DNA of 64,000 nucleotides from contig KK106987.1 of the NCBI GenBank assembly GCA_000611775.1, positions 1,445,506 to 1,509,505 on the forward strand. The letters are read 5' to 3'. Positions 48,779 through 62,010 of the stretch are shown here, piece by piece; positions within the stretch are counted from its first letter, which is position 1, and each line of letters begins with the position of its first letter. Source of the stretch: Umbilicaria muhlenbergii (lineage: Eukaryota > Ascomycota > Lecanoromycetes > Umbilicariales > Umbilicariaceae). A program made the translations under genes and the position numbers. The notes under the pieces were generated by a model. That model saw nothing but the letters and a program-made list of their open reading frames with translations. It made no database searches and was not told the origin of the DNA.

Positions 48779-51700
48779 GTTTCTCCTTGATCAGTCTGCA
48801 AATGATTGTCAAGATTGCATTGAACCCTTCACTTTCAAGTAACTCAGTAATCAAATTGAGTGAAATATCTTTTCATGAATGACTTGAAATTAAAAGTAAT
48901 TTCAGAGCTCCTTGATACTGCTCATTCATGTTCTTTGTTCAGCAGCAGATGTGACAATTTTAAACAAAATGACTGACTGTTCAGTTCATTCAGGGTTAGT
49001 AGTAGGAGTGTGCAAGCAGTTTCAGAGTTTTTTAATGTCTTATATGTTATATCATCAGCTGTTCATGAGCTTCCTGAATTAATCATCATTGTAATTTGTT
49101 TTGATTCAGATCATTATTAATGCCTGAGACTCATACATGTTCTTAATAAAGCAGTCAGCCTTTGTTCTCAGTGCAGTCACTGAGAGAGATCTTGGTTGAA
49201 TGTCTTATCTTAATTTGTAATAAGTTTAAAATTTCCTGACAGAAGTCATCTGCTTTCACATAATGAGTAATTAATTCATTTAAAGTCTCATTTGAGACCT
49301 GTTCAGTTGATTCATTCAGAGTTAATTTGTTCAGAGCTGATTCATTCAGAGTTTATTTGTTCAGTTTATTCAGAGTCTGTTCAGCTGATTTTAAAAGATG
49401 AGGAGCTTTTTCCTTTTGTTTAATAATGATGCATAAATTTAAGCAACAGCTCAGTAGCATGATTTAAGATTAATATCATAATCACTCATCATTCTCATTC
49501 TTCTTTAGTTGATCACTTGAGTGTTTAATGAATGCATTCACCTTTTCATTTTTCTTGCCTGTTCAGTAGATGATCACAAAGTTGAATTATGAGAGAAATT
49601 CAACTCATCTGACTTGTCTGTGAGTCAGCTTCTTGATCATCATAAAGTACTTCAGAGCTTTATGATTTGTTAAAATTTAAATCAGATCCTCTGTTCCTGC
49701 TAGTTCAGCACATCATTTCTTTAAACTTCAAATGATGATCAACAATTCTTTGTCATAAATCTCATAATTGCATTCAGCTGATATGAGTTTCTTAAAGAAA
49801 AATGTCACTGAATGTATTAATTTTTAATCATCTTTCTGAGATAGTACTCCTGTGGATATCAGATCAAATGAGTCACATTTAAAATAACATGTTCAAGTTC
49901 AATCAAAGTGTTGTAATACTGACATGTTAATCAATCAGTTCTTTAGTTCATTAAAGGCTTGAACACACTGTTTAATTTACATATTAAAGAGTATGTCCTT
50001 GCCCGTCAGTCTGATTAAAAGCTTTGTGCTTTTGAAATATCCCTCTATGAATCATCAGTAGAAGTTATAAAAACTTAAGAATGCCTGCAGCTGTTTTAAG
50101 TTGATCAGTACCTTTTAAGTCTTAATGATTATGATCTTTTCAAGATTCACTTGAATGTCATGATGTCTTATGATCAGTTTTAAGTATTGAGTTTCAGTTT
50201 TGTGAAATTTACACTTCTTGATTTCAGCCTGCAAATTTGCCTTTCTCAGTTGTTTTAGAACAGTTCAGACATGAGTTTAATGTTCAAATAAAGACTCTGA
50301 ATAAATCAAGATATCATTTAAATATATTATACAGCATGTGTTCAATAGATTAAATAATACATTATTCATAAAATGCTGAAAGGTGACTGATCTGTTAATG
50401 AGTCTGAAAGGCAAGATCTTATATTTGTAAGAATCATGCCTTGTTTGAAAAATTATCAAGTCTTCAGATTCAGGATTCATTCATATATGATGAAATGCCT
50501 GATGAATATCAATCTTGATGAAGTATTTTATCTTTAAAATCTGAGTCAGGGTTTCCTCAATTAAAGACAATGAGTATCAGTCTTTCTTTATAATCAAATT
50601 CAGCTTTCAGTAGTTGATGCACAGTCATAAAGACTCATCTTTCTTTCATATAAACAGAATTGATGAGGCTACTGATGATTGACTGACTTCAATGAAACTT
50701 TTTTATAAGTTGTCTTTTATGTAGTTCTTCACTGCTACCAGTTCCTCATGTGACATATTGTAGAGAAGTGTGTATTCAAGCTTTTACTCACCTTTTAAGA
50801 TGATCTTATGATCATAGGGTTGATGCAGAGGGAGTTCATTTGCAGTTTTTTTAAAAAAGACATCAATCAAGTCATGATATTTGAAAGGGAGAATCACCTT
50901 GATATTCAGTTCATTTAACTTTAATTCAAAGTTCAATGCTTTCTCAATCTGTTGAATAAAGATAATAAAGATTTCATTGCCTTCCTTCATATTCAATGTG
51001 AACAGTGCTGCATCAATCATCTTGATATTAACTACATGTGAGGAGTTATTACTTTTTAATATGAAGACTGATTCAAGATCTGCTTTTGTGATGAATTTCT
51101 TCAAGATTTAATAAGATTTCAGTGATTCAATTCAATCATTTGATTTATTCATTCATTTGGTGTTCAGTTGTTCAGTTTTATTCATTCAGTTTCATTTTAT
51201 TTGTTCAGTGTTCAGTTGTTCAGTTTTGTTCATTCAGTTTCATTTTGTTCATTCAGTTCAGTTCATTTATTCAGTGAGAAAATCATCACTCAGTTTGCAG
51301 GGTTGATTAAAATTCAGATGTAATTCATTCAAGAGAGTTTTAATATAATGCTGAGATCTTTCATGTCTACAATCATCATGAGGGTGAATCACTGAGAATG
51401 ACTGCAGACCTTTATAATTGAATAGATTGCATGTGTAACTCATTTCACTGTCTTTTTCTGAAAATCATGTAAAGTTCAGGGCTTTGGCAGTGATACTGTC
51501 TCAATTTCAGATTGTTCAATCAGAGTCTTTGTCAGGTTAACATTGATGAATGCATATTCAATTGACTCAGTATCAAGTAAAGTCTTGGCTCATAGCTTAA
51601 CCTCATTCAGAGTGAGCTTGCAATTCACTTTGAATAATGTTCAGGTGAACAGATCATCTTCATTAATCATTAATGTTAATATCATAAGAGGATTATCATC

Positions 51701-53136
51701 ATTCCTTATCATGACTTTGATAGAGAAACGCTTTTTCCTGAATCTGATTCAAAATCAGAGTCAGAGTTAAATATAATTCATTACACATGTCTTAATGTTG
51801 AAGTCTCTTTCTTTTTATCCTTGTTTGAACAGTTTAAGGCAAGATGTCTTTATTTATTATATTTATAATAATATTCTTTCTTTATCTGTTGTTCTTTGGT
51901 GGCGTCTGAGTGTGATGTTCAGTTCAGTGTTCAGGGAACTGACTCAGTGATCATTCAAGTAGTTGATTTTAAGATCTTAATAAAATGTTCAATTCTTGTA
52001 TGAGTTTAACTTGCAGAGGAGAGCATCTGATTCAGTTTAATGATCTTCTTTGCATCAAGCAGTCATAAAGTCTGATTAATTCATTAACAGCATTTAATGA
52101 GTTCATAAAGATCTTCAGGTCTGTCATTGTCAATGTTTAATTATCATTAAATGATGTTGTTCACCTTGTTCAGAAGTTTTCCTATTCAGTATAAATCAGA
52201 GAATTCATTCAGTTCAGCAACATATCACTGAAAATTAACTCAGAAGGATGAGAAGTTTTTAAATTTTTAATAAAGCTTGCAGAATTCATTAATAATGATA
52301 CATTTTCAATCTGAGTCTCTGTAGATTCAGGTCAAATATTTTAGCAGTTCAGTAATGTTTAAATAAGCTGTTCAAGATGCTGAATTCATTTGAGGTTTTA
52401 TGTGTTTAACAGAGTCACTTTTAACTCTTGTCTTCACATATGTTATCTTCATCTGTTTAATGAGGTATTATTTATTCATTGTTAATAAGTAGTTTCTGAT
52501 GTTCATTACTCATTCATTATATTTTGAATGATCACTGAAGAACATCAGTGAATCAGGAAGCTTTAATAATCTGAAGTTAAATAATTCTTCAACTGTGAGT
52601 TGAGGGAAATCAGGTTGAAGGGTGCTTGTGAAGATGATCATGATTCATTGTTCAAGATATGTTATCACATCAACTTATTCAGTGACTTTCTTCTTCAGTT
52701 CTCTGTTCTTGTCTTTCATTCTTTTAAAGTCTGCTTGTAGTTCTTCATGTGCCTTTATAACAGTGTCAATTTCATTCAAAGACTGCTCATAATTGATGAT
52801 TAATTGTTGAAGAGCAGTTATTGCTTCAGAGGAATGTTCTTGTAAGAGATCAATCAAGGTCTCTGCAGTTAAAGTGATCAAGATCTGATCAATCAGGTTT
52901 TCATTCAAGGTGAATTGTTCATTATTCACAGAAGTCAACAAAGACTCTTTAATTCATGAGTAAACTCTGTTATCAGTTCCTCTGATCATCATGATTGATT
53001 TCTGATTCAAGTTTTAATTTTAATTCTGGTTCAGGTTCTGATTCTGATGTGTTGATTATTCAACTTCAGTGTCAATTTGATTCAGAATTCATTCAGGATG
53101 CCTTTCAGCAGGAGGTAAAGAAAGAGATTAAAATAA

Positions 53137-53399
53137 TATTAAAATTATACAGATTATGAATTAATGAATGTGTTTTAACAACTGACATTTAACTACAGAG
53201 AAGAATTCTAGTCTAAGAAGCAAAAGGAAGAAAGAGCATGAAGATTAAAGTCTTTATATACACATTAAACTCATTAATCTAAGTCACTGCTAACTCATTC
53301 AGTTGTTCAGTGCTAACTCATTCAGTTGTTCAGTTCAGTACATTGTTCAGATCATTCAGATCATTCAGATCAGTTTAATGTTCAAGTGTAAACTTGATA
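53137..53399 (-). repeat. Gy2 5' LTR (copy 5)
   Basis: 263 bp, partner of 46978-47240. Reading leftwards, the LTR is followed by the same TTATTTTAATCTC leader seen after the 5' LTRs of copies 2 and 3. Confidence 0.85.
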
Positions 53400-53436
53400 T
53401 TATATGCATTAACTCATAATCTGCATAATCCTGACA
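53400..53436 (+). repeat. displaced end of the copy 4 3' LTR
   Basis: Sequence GCATTAACTCATAATCTGCA followed by TAATCCTGACA is the last part of a plus-strand Gy2 LTR. It continues exactly where the copy 4 LTR stops at 46977, showing that copy 5 inserted into it. Confidence 0.85.
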
Positions 53437-54950
53437 CAAGGAAAATGAAAAGGTGAATGCACTCATTAAACACTCAGATGACTGACTAAAGAAGAATGAA
53501 GATGATGAGTAATTATGATATTAATCTTAAATCATACTACTGAGCTGTTGCTTAAACTCATGCATTATTATTAAACAAAAGGAAAAAGCTTCTCATCTTT
53601 TAAAATCAGCTGAATCAGCCCTGAATAAATCAGCTCTGAATAAATCAGCTGAATCAACCTTGAATAAATTAACCTTGAATGAATCAACCTTGAATGAATC
53701 AACCTTGAATAAATTAACCTTGAATGAATCAACCTTAAATGAACAAGCTGAACAGGCCCTGAATGAAACTTTAAATGAGTTGATTATTCATTATGTGAAA
53801 GCAGATGATTTCTGCCAGGAAATTTTAAGCTTATTATGAATCAGAGCAAGACATTCAACCAAAATCTCTCTCAATGATTGTACTGAAGATGCAAATGATT
53901 GATTACTGTATCAAGAATAAGTATGAGTCTCAGGAGTCAACAATGATCTGAATTAAAATAAATTACAACAACAATTGATTCAGAAAGCTCATGAACAGCT
54001 GGTAGTAAAACATATTAAACATTAAAAGACTCTGAAACTGCTTGCATGCTGCTACTACTGACTCTGAATGAACTGAACAATAAGTTAATTTGTTTGAAAT
54101 TGCCACATCTGCTGCTGAACAAAGAACATGAATGAGCAGTATCAAGAAGCCCTGAAATCACTTTTAATTTCAAGTCATTCATGACAAGATATTTCACTCA
54201 ACTTGATTATCAGATTATTTAAAAGTGAAGGATTCAACACAATCCTGATAATCATTTACAGATTGATTAAAAAGAGACATTATATCTCTTGCTCAACAGA
54301 TGAAGAAGAGAGAACATTAATGAAATACATCATTAAACTCTTGCTTCACAATGTATGAAGATTTCATGAATTATCACAGACAATTACATCAGACTGAGGA
54401 TCACAATTTATAACATTACTCTGAAAATACCTCTGTGAATGACTTTAAATCAGATTGAAACCTTCAACTGCTTTTCATTCAGAGACAGACAGGCAGTTTG
54501 AAAATGCAAATATGAATATTAAACACTACCTCAGAGTGTTTGTGAATTATCAGCAAGATGACTGAGCTAAATGATTATTAATGACTGAGTTTACAGCCAA
54601 CAATGCAGATTCTGACTTCATTAAAGTTTCATTATTTTTTACAAATAAAGAATATCACTCCTGAATGAGCTTTAATCTTAAACATTCAATCACTTCACCT
54701 CTGCTGACAAGAGAATAAATTCTGAAAGAAAAAGCTGATTTCATAATAAATCATATGAAGGTTTTACATGTGATGTTACAAGAGAACATGACTGCAACAC
54801 AACTTCAGCAAGAAGATTTCACAAACAAAACTTAAATATTAACCTCAGTATATAAAGTGAGAGACCTGATATGATTGTCAATGAAAAATATTCAAACAAC
54901 TCACTCATTTAAAAAGCTGAATCACAAGAATGAAGGACCTTTTCAAAATG
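53437..54950 (+). mobile_element. Ty3/Gypsy element Gy2, copy 6 (3' internal part)
   Basis: It begins at the end of the RNase H region, carries the longest LNESA-type minisatellite (53600-53770), then integrase (about 53960-54830), and stops at the Gy3 fragment. It is the element into which copy 4 inserted: CAAGG directly follows the LTR end and is part of normal Gy2 sequence. It is a broken fossil. Confidence 0.8.
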
Positions 54951-57553
54951 TAATCTCAAATGATATAACATTCTCACATGTTGATTAACACAGAATGATC
55001 TCAGCTGCTTGTCTTTCAAGTTACAGCCTGATCATGTGAATTCATAAGTAGTAATGAGAGGGTTGAAACTCATGCATGAGTGAAAGTCTTTATTGAGGTA
55101 GAAAGGTGAGAGTGAGATCACTGAGAAATGAGTGTTCTTATCACTGACTTCAATCACAGGCAGTCACTTCACTCAGTCATCTTGCATGTAATTGTAAAAC
55201 ATTCAGAGATCTTGTTTAACATCTTGAGTAACTCATTCTGTCTGATTAGCAGAGAGTACTTACTTAACATGATTCTCTTCTACTTCTTCAACTCACACTT
55301 TCACATGATTTAAAGTAAGAATGATCTGATAAATCAGGTTCTTGTCTTCTAAGTTATTAAATATTCAGGTTAATGCATCTGCCTTGTCATTAATCTTGCC
55401 TGTTCAGAAGATGACTTGAAAGTTGAACTCTGATAAAATATTTAAGTATTTAACTTGATGTTATGTTAATTTCTTATTCTTTATGAATATCTTCAGTGCC
55501 TGATGATCAGTGAAGACTTGTATGAGCAAATCAGTGTGTTCAAGTTTGAGATATCAGTGTTTAAAACAGTGAATAATAGTCAGAAGCTTCTTATCATAAA
55601 TGTAATAATTGCACTCTGCTGATATCATGCTCTTACTGTAAAAAGTCACCAGGTGAAGAACTTCTTCATTATCATACTGAGAGAGAATTTCATCTGTCAC
55701 AAGGTCAGAGGCGTCTGTCTTTAATATAACTTAATGATTGAGATTGAAGTGTCTCAATACAGGAGCTTCAGTAATGATGTGCTTGAGGTGCTTAAAAATC
55801 TGAGTGCAGTTCTCTGTTCAGACAAATAGTACCTCCTTTTTAATTAAAGTGATGAGAGGTTTGATTATTTTGAAGAAGTCATGTATGAACTGTCAGTAGA
55901 AGTTAATAAAGCTTAAAAAGTCTTAAACCTTCTTTAAGTTGATAAGTGTTGTTCAGTCAATGACTGCTTTTACCTTATGAGGGTTCATATGCAGACCTTT
56001 TTCAAAGACAATGACTTCTAGAAAGACAGTCTCAGAAACATTAAATTCACACTTTTTAATGTTGACTTATAAACTCATCTCATGAAGACATTGAAGAATT
56101 AATTTAATGTGAACTCAGTGCTCCTTATGAGTCTTGCTGTAAATGAGGATGTTGTTGAGATAAGTTTAACAGAAATCATTAACATAATTTCATAAGATGT
56201 CATTAATGTACTGTTGAAAGAAGCTTAATTTATTAATCAGCTCAAACAGTAACACCTTATACTTGTAGAAGCTCAGAGCAGTGATAAAAGTAATTAAATC
56301 CTCACTGTCTGAGTGCATACACAGCTTATTGAAGGTGGTGATGACATTTAACTGAGTTAAATGTTTGCAGCTTAAGACCTTCTCAATCACCTCCTCAATG
56401 AGTGATAAAGAGTAACAGCTTCACTTGATGAGAATATTAAGTTTACAGTAATTTAAGCAGAATCTGAGATCTTCATTAATCTTCTGAGTGAACAACACTG
56501 AGGAGGAGTAAGCTGTCTTGTTGAAAGTGATAAAATCTTTAAAAAGATTCTCATTAAGGTACTTCTTAACCTTCTGAAGCTTGTAGAGTGACATACAATA
56601 AACTTAATTTTAAGGTGAGAGCTTGCTGACCTGAGAGTGATCAAAGACATCAAGATACTCATAATATTCAACAGAAAGCTGTTGACAGATCTTCTTAAGA
56701 TGTTCAGAAGTGTTTATTTTAAAGTTTATTTCCTCTGAATAACACTCCTGATTCAACATCAGTTGTCTATCAATGTTTTTCATTAACATGATAAATATGT
56801 GTACCTTCTCTTGATGAGTCAGCACTGCATATGAAGCTGCTCTCACACTGCAGACAGAGAACATGTTATCATTAACAGTCAGAGAAGGTTGAGACAGGAT
56901 TTTAAGTATTATCTGAACAGTTCAAAGAGGTGTTCAGAGAGGAGAAGACAGAGGTGAAGAGGTAAAATGTTAATGAAAAGACTTTTGTGAAAAGATAATG
57001 AAATCATCCTTTATGTTCAACACTAGTTGATTTCAGTTCATTCATGACTTTCTCAGGATAATGTCATGCTGTCTCAGATTAATTATCAACATAAAAATGA
57101 TAATCTTCTTATGCTTCTCCTTCATAAGCAGACCTGAGTAGATGATGTGAGTTATACTGAGCTTGCAGAGCTTGTCATTAAAGCCATGTACTCACTTAAG
57201 CTTGAAGAGAGAAATGAGCTTCAGACTGAGCTGATTACAGATCATATAAGTTAATCAACTATGAATGAGTGAGTAAACTGTGCAACCAGTGTTAACTAAA
57301 GCTCAGAAGAGTATACAGAACCCTTGAGAATAAAGTGAACATGAAGTGACAAAAAGCTGCAGAGAGAAAAACTCTGAGTGAGTATTTAACTTTTTCATCT
57401 CATTGAGGTTTGAGGAACTGTTTGTATTACACAATGAAACAATATCACCCCTGACCATGACTTTGATAGAGGTTACTCTTTTTTCAACTCAGAATCAAAG
57501 TTATCATAGTTAATGTGAACCTCACTGACAGTCTCATCACGTCAGAAGGAAGG
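54951..57553 (-). mobile_element. Ty3/Gypsy fragment Gy3 (minus strand)
   Basis: Reading leftwards on the reverse strand: protease region (about 57480-56980), RT (about 56870-55860; the open stretch 56190-56390 holds its central part), RNase H (about 55800-55340, ending in the usual Lys-Ala-Asp-Ala motif region) and part of an integrase whose C-terminal piece meets Gy2 copy 6 at 54950. It is clearly different from Gy1 and Gy2. Gy1 copy B interrupts it on the right. It is a broken, shortened fossil; no LTR is seen. Confidence 0.65.
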
Positions 57554-57842
57554 TGTCAGGGTCATTATATATATAATATGACAATATGACATTATGATAC
57601 AACACTATAGTACAACACTATGGTACAACACTATAGCTTAAATATGATGACTCAGCGCTTAGCACCTTTACATTAAGTGAAAACTTTTCACAAGGAGGTG
57701 CAGAAACCTGCTTCCTCAGTGATCAGTTTAATCACTGAATAGAAGACATATAATCACTGCATTAACTTTATCATGACTTTACTGCCTGTGACATCTTGTT
57801 CAAACATTATTATGATGACTGTCATACACTCATCTTCTTACA
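57554..57842 (+). repeat. Gy1 5' LTR (copy B)
   Basis: 289 bp, beginning TGTCAGG and ending TTCTTACA, matching 3547-3829. Near its start are repeated units containing TACAACACTATAG and TATGACA-like words. It contains TGATGACTCAGCGC followed by TTAGCACCT, conserved in both copies. Confidence 0.85.
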
Positions 57843-60800
57843 TACTGATCACTCAGTACCTTCAGGTGAACGGTCATGTTGAAAACAAATAAAACATGAT
57901 GACATCAACACTTCAATCTCATCAGGTCAGTGAAACAGTCAATTAAGTTGAATCAGAGCTTTTAATTAACAGATTTATATTATTAACTGTTGACACTCCT
58001 GCTTCTGACATCATCAATGACAATGATAAATATATTGATGCAGGTAACTCTGATGACTTCATTAATAATCTTGAAGCAGTCACTGCTCATAATCAGGAAG
58101 TCATCAAGTGTCAGTGATTACAACTACAATGAGTATGACAAGAAATTGAGTTTAAGGACAATAAAAGAAAGCTTCAGAAGTTTAATTAACATCTGTAAAA
58201 AAATCCTTCAATTATGATAAACTCAGAGAATGACACAGGTTCATCACATAAATTATGATGTTAAGTTATGACAGACATCACACCTCCCCCTTTTTAACAT
58301 CTTATAAAGTCACAAGAGCCTCATCTCTATGCAGGAGGCATCAAAGTCATGAGATGAAAACTTCAAGAATACTTGAATGAAATTAATCAAAACTGAGAGC
58401 TGATGTCAGAGCAATTTCTTACTGAATGAGATTTCATCATCTGAGCAGGCACCTACCTTGAGAAAACAGTCATGAGTGACTGATGAAAGCAAAAAAAGCA
58501 GCATGATCACACTTAAGTCACTTATAACAACTTTTTAAAGATTTTAAAGAAGAACCTATCCTCTGATGAAGACATGAATGAATAAAATATCATCACCTTT
58601 AATGCAGTTGAACTCTGCAGTCATGATACAATCACCTCTTGATATGACAGATTATCAAAACTCTACTGCTTTCTTTCAACTTCACACAAGGAAATCAGTG
58701 AGACACTCATTCAAGACTGTTGATGATCAAGGCTTTCTCATCACATCTTGACTGAACTATGATGTTGAGATCTGACGCAGGTTGCAAGACAGTCAGTGCA
58801 GGAAATTTCAGCACATTTTAACATCATCATCAATCATAAACTGTTCTGAAGCCGCTCAGACACCAAAAAGGATCATTAAAGCAAAACTGACAACAACAAA
58901 AATATGACACAGACGTCATACTACAACAAAAAAGAATCCCTCACTGAATAATAAACAATCTGCACTCAATTCACTCAATTCAGCTGTGAAAGAAAAAACA
59001 ACTCATGAGGTTTCTATCATGAAAGTGACTGCAATCAGAGCCAGAATCTCAATCATATATTAATCACTGAAGAAGCAATTATGATGATGACATGAATATT
59101 CACAACCTCCTCACGCTGACAAGGAGACTTCATCTCAAGGAATGAAGTGAATGCATGAAGATCAACAGGTCTCTGCATTAAATGTGAAGTCATCAGTCAT
59201 TAAACAAATGATTGTATGACTGAATGATCTACAGCCGTCTTCATCACAGTAAATGTGAATAAATGACTCATGAATCACCTTCAGTTTGCCTCACTACTGA
59301 TTATTGATGATATCTCACGTTTGATATCAGGGTAGCTAGAGGTGGAACTGCACATAATGACAATGAGTGATATGATGAGCAAATCTCCACAATATTCATA
59401 TATTATCAACAATGGCAGCCAGGGCAATACAATCACATGAGATGTTGTCAATAAGCTGTCCCTACTGACTGAATCCTATGAGGCTCAAGGCAATGCATGA
59501 GGTAATGTGATTAAGCTATCAGAGTCTGTCATACTGATGATTACAGCATACAACACTGACAGTCACCTCTACTGTTATAATAATCACTTTTTTATCACAC
59601 AAGACAACACATCAGCTTCTTTTGTCCTCAGGTTATCATTTCTAGTACATGCAAACTCAAATCACTATTATGATACAGGTAAATTTCTATGAAGGAAGTT
59701 AAAACATATTATCACACACTGAATATTCATCATCAGTGAAAAGAAGGCGTTGAAGAATGTTCTATGTATGAACAACCTCATTATTACTGATCACTTCATA
59801 GGGCCGGCGGACCTAGTGACTGATATGAAAAAATATACCCTTCAGATGAACTCATTACAGTATGACAGAGGTAGTGATGTGTATGACACATTATCACCTG
59901 AATATAATGAGTACATGAACATATTTTAAACAGCTGAGAAGTAAACTCTGCTTGAGAGAGATTCACATGATCATGTCATTGACTTAAAACTGAGGCAGCA
60001 ACCCTCATTCAGAAAGTTATACTCAATGTCTTCAGCTGAACTCAATGTACTGAAGGTATATTTAGATGATGTTATGAAGATAAGCATAATCTGCAAATTA
60101 ATATCATCTGCAGCTTCATCTGTCATATTCATGCTTAAATCAGATGAAAGCCTGTGACTAATCATTAATTATAGATGGTTGAATGACATTATCATTAAGA
60201 ACTGATATCCCCTATCACTCATATCAGATATGTTGAATCATCTTCAAGGAGTTAAGAAGTTCACTAAGCTGAACTGCAAGAATGCATATAATTGAATATG
60301 AATCAAGGGCGGAGATGAGTGAAAAACAGCATTTCAAACATGATTCAGCTTATTTAAATATCTTGTCATGTTTTTCAGTCTCATGAATGCTCCTGCTACA
60401 TTTCAGGCCTTCATTAATAAGGCTCTTGATGAGTTTCTTGATATAATCTGCATGATTTATCTAGATAATATCTTGATCTTCAGCAAGAATGAATTCAAAT
60501 ATGAGAAGCATGTATCACAAGTATTAATTATATTACAACATCATGATCTTCACTTTAAGATCAGCAAATGCTCATTTAATGCAATGAAAGTGAACTTCCT
60601 AGGGTTTAAGATCAATACTGAAGGCATACATATGAGTTCAGAAAGGATTCATGTTGTTGAAGAATGACTACCCTCAATGAACATTCATGAACTGCAAGTC
60701 TTTTTAAGCTTTGTGAACTTCTTCTGAAGGTTCATAAAAGATTATTCTTGCATAACAGCGCTGCTGTTAAATCTCCTGAAAACAGGAAAGAATAAAAAGA

Positions 60801-61629
60801 AGACTGAAGATACATCAGCATCTCCTCTTCAATCTCAACAGACTGTTATTAAAGAAAAGTGAAACAACTTGACCTCATTGTGAAGGTTCAGTACAGAGTA
60901 TTCAGCATGTAATTCACAAGTCAGAGGAAAGTTACAACAAGAAAACATCATACCTGCCTTTTTTTCACTTTCAAAAGCTGCATTGAAAGTGTTTAATACT
61001 CTGAAGGAGACCTTCATGAGTGTTTCATTATTATGCTATTTCAATGAAAACAAACTCATGAGGGTTGAAACAGACACCTCTGAATTCACAATTAATGAAA
61101 TCTTGACACAACACTTTGAGGTCAATGATTAATTGCACTGATTATTAATTACTTACTACAGTAAGAAGCTGCTAAATACTGAGACCTGATATGATACAAG
61201 TGAGCAAGAGCTCCTTGTCATCATGAAAGTCATGCATCATTGATAACATTACTGTTGAGGCGTTAGACACCTGATCATCATATTGACTGATCACACAAAC
61301 CTTGTTTGATTTATGACTACCTTAAACCTCACATGAAGGCAGCTCAAGTGAGCTGAAAAGCTCACTGAGTATGACTTTAAGGTCACATATCAAGAGGATA
61401 AGAAGAACTCTGCTGATTATCTGTCAAGATGACCTGATTATGAACTGCTGAAAGCTGTTAGTACCTTAATTGTCACTGAAATAATACAACAGTCCTTTCA
61501 TTTAGGAAGCAAGAATTATAAGTCAGTGCAGAAAAAATTATACACACTTGCTGCAATGATGCTGCAGTCAAGATGCTCAGTATGACAGAAGTTATGACAA
61601 AAGAATGTCATATCTGTCACAATGAATAA

Positions 61630-62010
61630 TATGAGTATGATGAATACTGAAGCTGATAACATGATTGAAACATCAGCAGTTCATGACCTACATGCTTAAG
61701 AAGCAAGCCGTGATGAATATGTCAATATGATGTATGCTGAAGCTGATGACATGACTGAAACATCAGCAGTTCATGACCTATATGCTTGAGAAGTAAGTCA
61801 TGATGAATATGTCAGTATGATGTATGCTGAAGCTGATGACATGATTGAAACATCAGCAGTTCATGGCCTACATGCTTAAGAAGCAAGCCGTGATGAACAT
61901 ATTAATATGATGAATACTGAAGCTGATGATATGACTGAAACATCAGCAGTTTATAACTTATATGCTTAAGAAGCAAGCTGTGACTGAATGAGAAAGCTTA
62001 AGTATGCAGA
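61630..62010 (+). repeat. four 90-bp tandem repeats between RNase H and integrase of Gy1
   Basis: AGCTGATRAYATGAYTGAAA recurs at 61651, 61741, 61831 and 61921, exactly 90 bp (30 codons) apart. Units share ACATCAGCAGTT and ATGCTTRAGAAG and differ mostly by transitions. The equivalent region of copy A lies outside the window. Confidence 0.9.

Larger units (their letters stand above)
46978..53399 (-). mobile_element. Ty3/Gypsy element Gy2, copy 5 (full length, minus strand)
   Basis: LTRs are 46978-47240 (3') and 53137-53399 (5'), both 263 bp. Reading leftwards from the 5' LTR: gag (about 52980-52000; the open stretch 52675-52941 covers its coiled-coil start), protease (about 51780-51300), TGAA linker, RT (about 51100-50150; 50277-50480 includes the box with YLNDILIYSE), RNase H (about 49900-49500), integrase and chromodomain-like tail (about 49100-47300). 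A TRIM lies inside at 48329-48778. The element interrupts the 3' LTR of copy 4, with flanks CATA and TATA that fit a target duplication changed by one C-to-T. It is a broken fossil with many changes, though several open stretches are longer than in the other copies. Confidence 0.85.

Noticed and set aside
54949-55110. LTR starting TGTAATCTC at the left end of Gy3
   Set aside because: On the reverse strand the same bases continue the integrase-like pattern of Gy3, and no second copy of this sequence exists in the window.
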